NCBI GenBank assembly: GCA_043798715.1
Contig: JAZDOK010000093.1
Span: forward strand, 1-33,227
From: JAZDOK01 sp043798715
Lineage (GTDB): Bacteria; Vulcanimicrobiota; JAZDOK01
Reading direction: 5' to 3'
DNA: 33,227 nt
Shown here: one piece after another, positions 32,345 through 33,227 of the stretch
How positions within the stretch are numbered: position 1 is the stretch's first letter
Layout of the letters: each line of letters starts with the position of its first letter
Notes under the pieces: generated by a model
The model's database searches: none
Told to the model about the DNA's origin: nothing
The model's input: the letters and a program-made list of their open reading frames with translations, nothing else
Position numbers and translations under genes: made by a program

Positions 32345-33227
32345 ATAAAAAACAGGTTTTTCTTTGCCGCATTCTGTTTCCTTCTGGTCTCGCTTTCCGC
32401 AGCTTTCGCGGAAGGGAGAAATGGAGCCGACGGGATAGCTTTCCCTGTCCGGGTCCTGCTCCAGGAGAGAGCGGAAATCGGTGTCGTAAGTTCAGAGGGG
32501 GCGTTTTTTCTTGATGACGGCCAGGGCCGGGAATTCGGGAATTTGACCCGTCTTGAGTTTTCTTCGGCGGGGCTCTCCCTCATGGATGTCGACGGCAATT
32601 CAACCGCCCTTAAGGCCATGGATGTGCGACTGGTCCCCGGGGATTCCTCATTGCCGCTGCTTTTAAATGAGAGGCCCTACCGCGGGGAGATACGCCTGTT
32701 TTTAAGCGGCGGGAAAATGGACCTGGTGAACGTCCTTAATCTGGAAGATTATCTTTGCGGGGTCCTGCCCGGAGAGCTCCGGACTTCCGCGGCAGAGGCC
32801 GAGAAGGCCCAGGCAATTGTGGCCCGCACCTATGCCGTTGGAAAAGCCTTGAAAAACAAAAAAAGGACTTATGACCTCAGGGCGACTTCGGCGGACCAGG
32901 TCTACGGCGGCAGCGGAGTGGAAGATCCCACCTGCGACCAGGCCGTGGAGGGGACGCGGGGATTGATCCTGGCTTTTCAGGGAAAGTTGGCCGGGGACGT
33001 CTTTTATCACTCCACCTGCGGCGGCTCGACGGAGTCCGCTGAAGTGGTTTTCCGCGGAAGGCCGGTGGAGTATCTTACGGCCGTGCCCTGCACCATGGAA
33101 GATTCCAGGGAGGAGCTTTGCAGCTTTTCCCGCTATTTTCGCTGGAGCGTCGAGTGGAAAAAAGACGAACTGGACGAGATTCTGAAGACAACGCTCGGAA
33201 AGTCAATCGGCCATATTCAGACGATGC
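32345..33227 (+). CDS. SpoIID/LytB-domain protein, probable ATA start (partial, runs off right edge)
   Basis: The frame is open from directly after the deacetylase TAG stop (32339-32341) to the window end, giving 294 codons from 32345. It encodes a signal peptide (KNRFFFAAFCFLLVSLSAAFA). The SpoIID domain follows: NLEDYLCGVLPGEL, AQAIVARTYAVGKA, YDLRATSADQVYGG and FYHSTCGGSTESAEVVF. SpoIID proteins are lytic transglycosylases acting on denuded glycan; relatives occur in non-sporulating bacteria. No ATG, GTG or TTG lies at the signal-peptide start. ATA at 32345 follows AGGGGG by 8 bases, so an AUA start fits best. The first standard start, TTG at 32543, would remove the signal peptide. Stop-codon readthrough or a base error are alternatives. 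The C-terminus is missing. Confidence 0.82.
   Translation, partial: MKNRFFFAAFCFLLVSLSAAFAEGRNGADGIAFPVRVLLQERAEIGVVSSEGAFFLDDGQGREFGNLTRLEFSSAGLSLMDVDGNSTALKAMDVRLVPGDSSLPLLLNERPYRGEIRLFLSGGKMDLVNVLNLEDYLCGVLPGELRTSAAEAEKAQAIVARTYAVGKALKNKKRTYDLRATSADQVYGGSGVEDPTCDQAVEGTRGLILAFQGKLAGDVFYHSTCGGSTESAEVVFRGRPVEYLTAVPCTMEDSREELCSFSRYFRWSVEWKKDELDEILKTTLGKSIGHIQTM

Noticed and set aside
1..33227. tRNA, rRNA, CRISPR array, IS element, prophage or att site
   Set aside because: Intergenic gaps are short and accounted for, and I saw no cloverleaf, spaced repeats, transposase or integrase.

Overview
This window is the chromosomal replication-origin region of a bacterium, with flanking cell-envelope genes. 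I find no tRNA, rRNA, CRISPR array, phage or IS element. The host is probably a diderm: the window has a lipoprotein with a clean lipobox, a predicted outer-membrane barrel ending in Phe, and a Spy-like periplasmic protein. However, YidC is the short form without the large periplasmic domain, and it sits with Jag and YidD in the rpmH-rnpA order typical of monoderms and several deep-branching phyla. I cannot place the organism to phylum from the sequence alone.

Core, 6.85-21.1 kb. oriC lies between rpmH and dnaA (about 18.1-18.27 kb), with five DnaA-box-like 9-mers and an AT-rich stretch. To the right on the + strand are dnaA and dnaN, ending in a shared terminator. To the left on the - strand, a near-consensus promoter drives rpmH-rnpA-yidD-yidC-jag-mnmE-rsmG. 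mnmG is absent from its common place between mnmE and rsmG. Next come two accessory genes (a caspase-like lipoprotein and a predicted outer-membrane barrel) ending in a strong terminator, then parA-parB-dnaX-ybaB-recR as one tight operon. Three parS sites (0.89, 9.63 and 11.16 kb) lie on this arm, one of them inside parB.

Left flank, 0-6.85 kb. A WYL-type regulator runs off the left edge (- strand). On the + strand are glutamine-dependent NAD synthetase and a membrane-anchored SGNH protein with TPRs. A single-domain response regulator lies on the - strand, then a lytic transglycosylase and a secreted TPR protein on the + strand. The first strong + strand terminator after the NAD synthetase/SGNH pair lies beyond the response regulator, which suggests antisense transcription through that gene.

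Right flank, 21.1-33.2 kb. A - strand run of overlapping genes encodes a radical SAM protein with DUF2344, a GAF-PAS histidine kinase, ribonuclease G/E and a GT-C-like membrane protein. A set of envelope-related genes follows: an M15 endopeptidase lacking a signal peptide, a tail-anchored protein with a duplicated motif, a Spy-like protein with a duplicated domain, a membrane polysaccharide deacetylase, and a SpoIID-like protein running off the right edge. The SpoIID-like gene is in frame with the deacetylase immediately after its TAG stop, and its best-placed start codon is ATA.

Three coding regions would be missed by a scan for closed ORFs with standard starts: the partial WYL gene (1-800, -), rpmH (17885-18019, -) and the SpoIID-like gene (32345 to the end, +).
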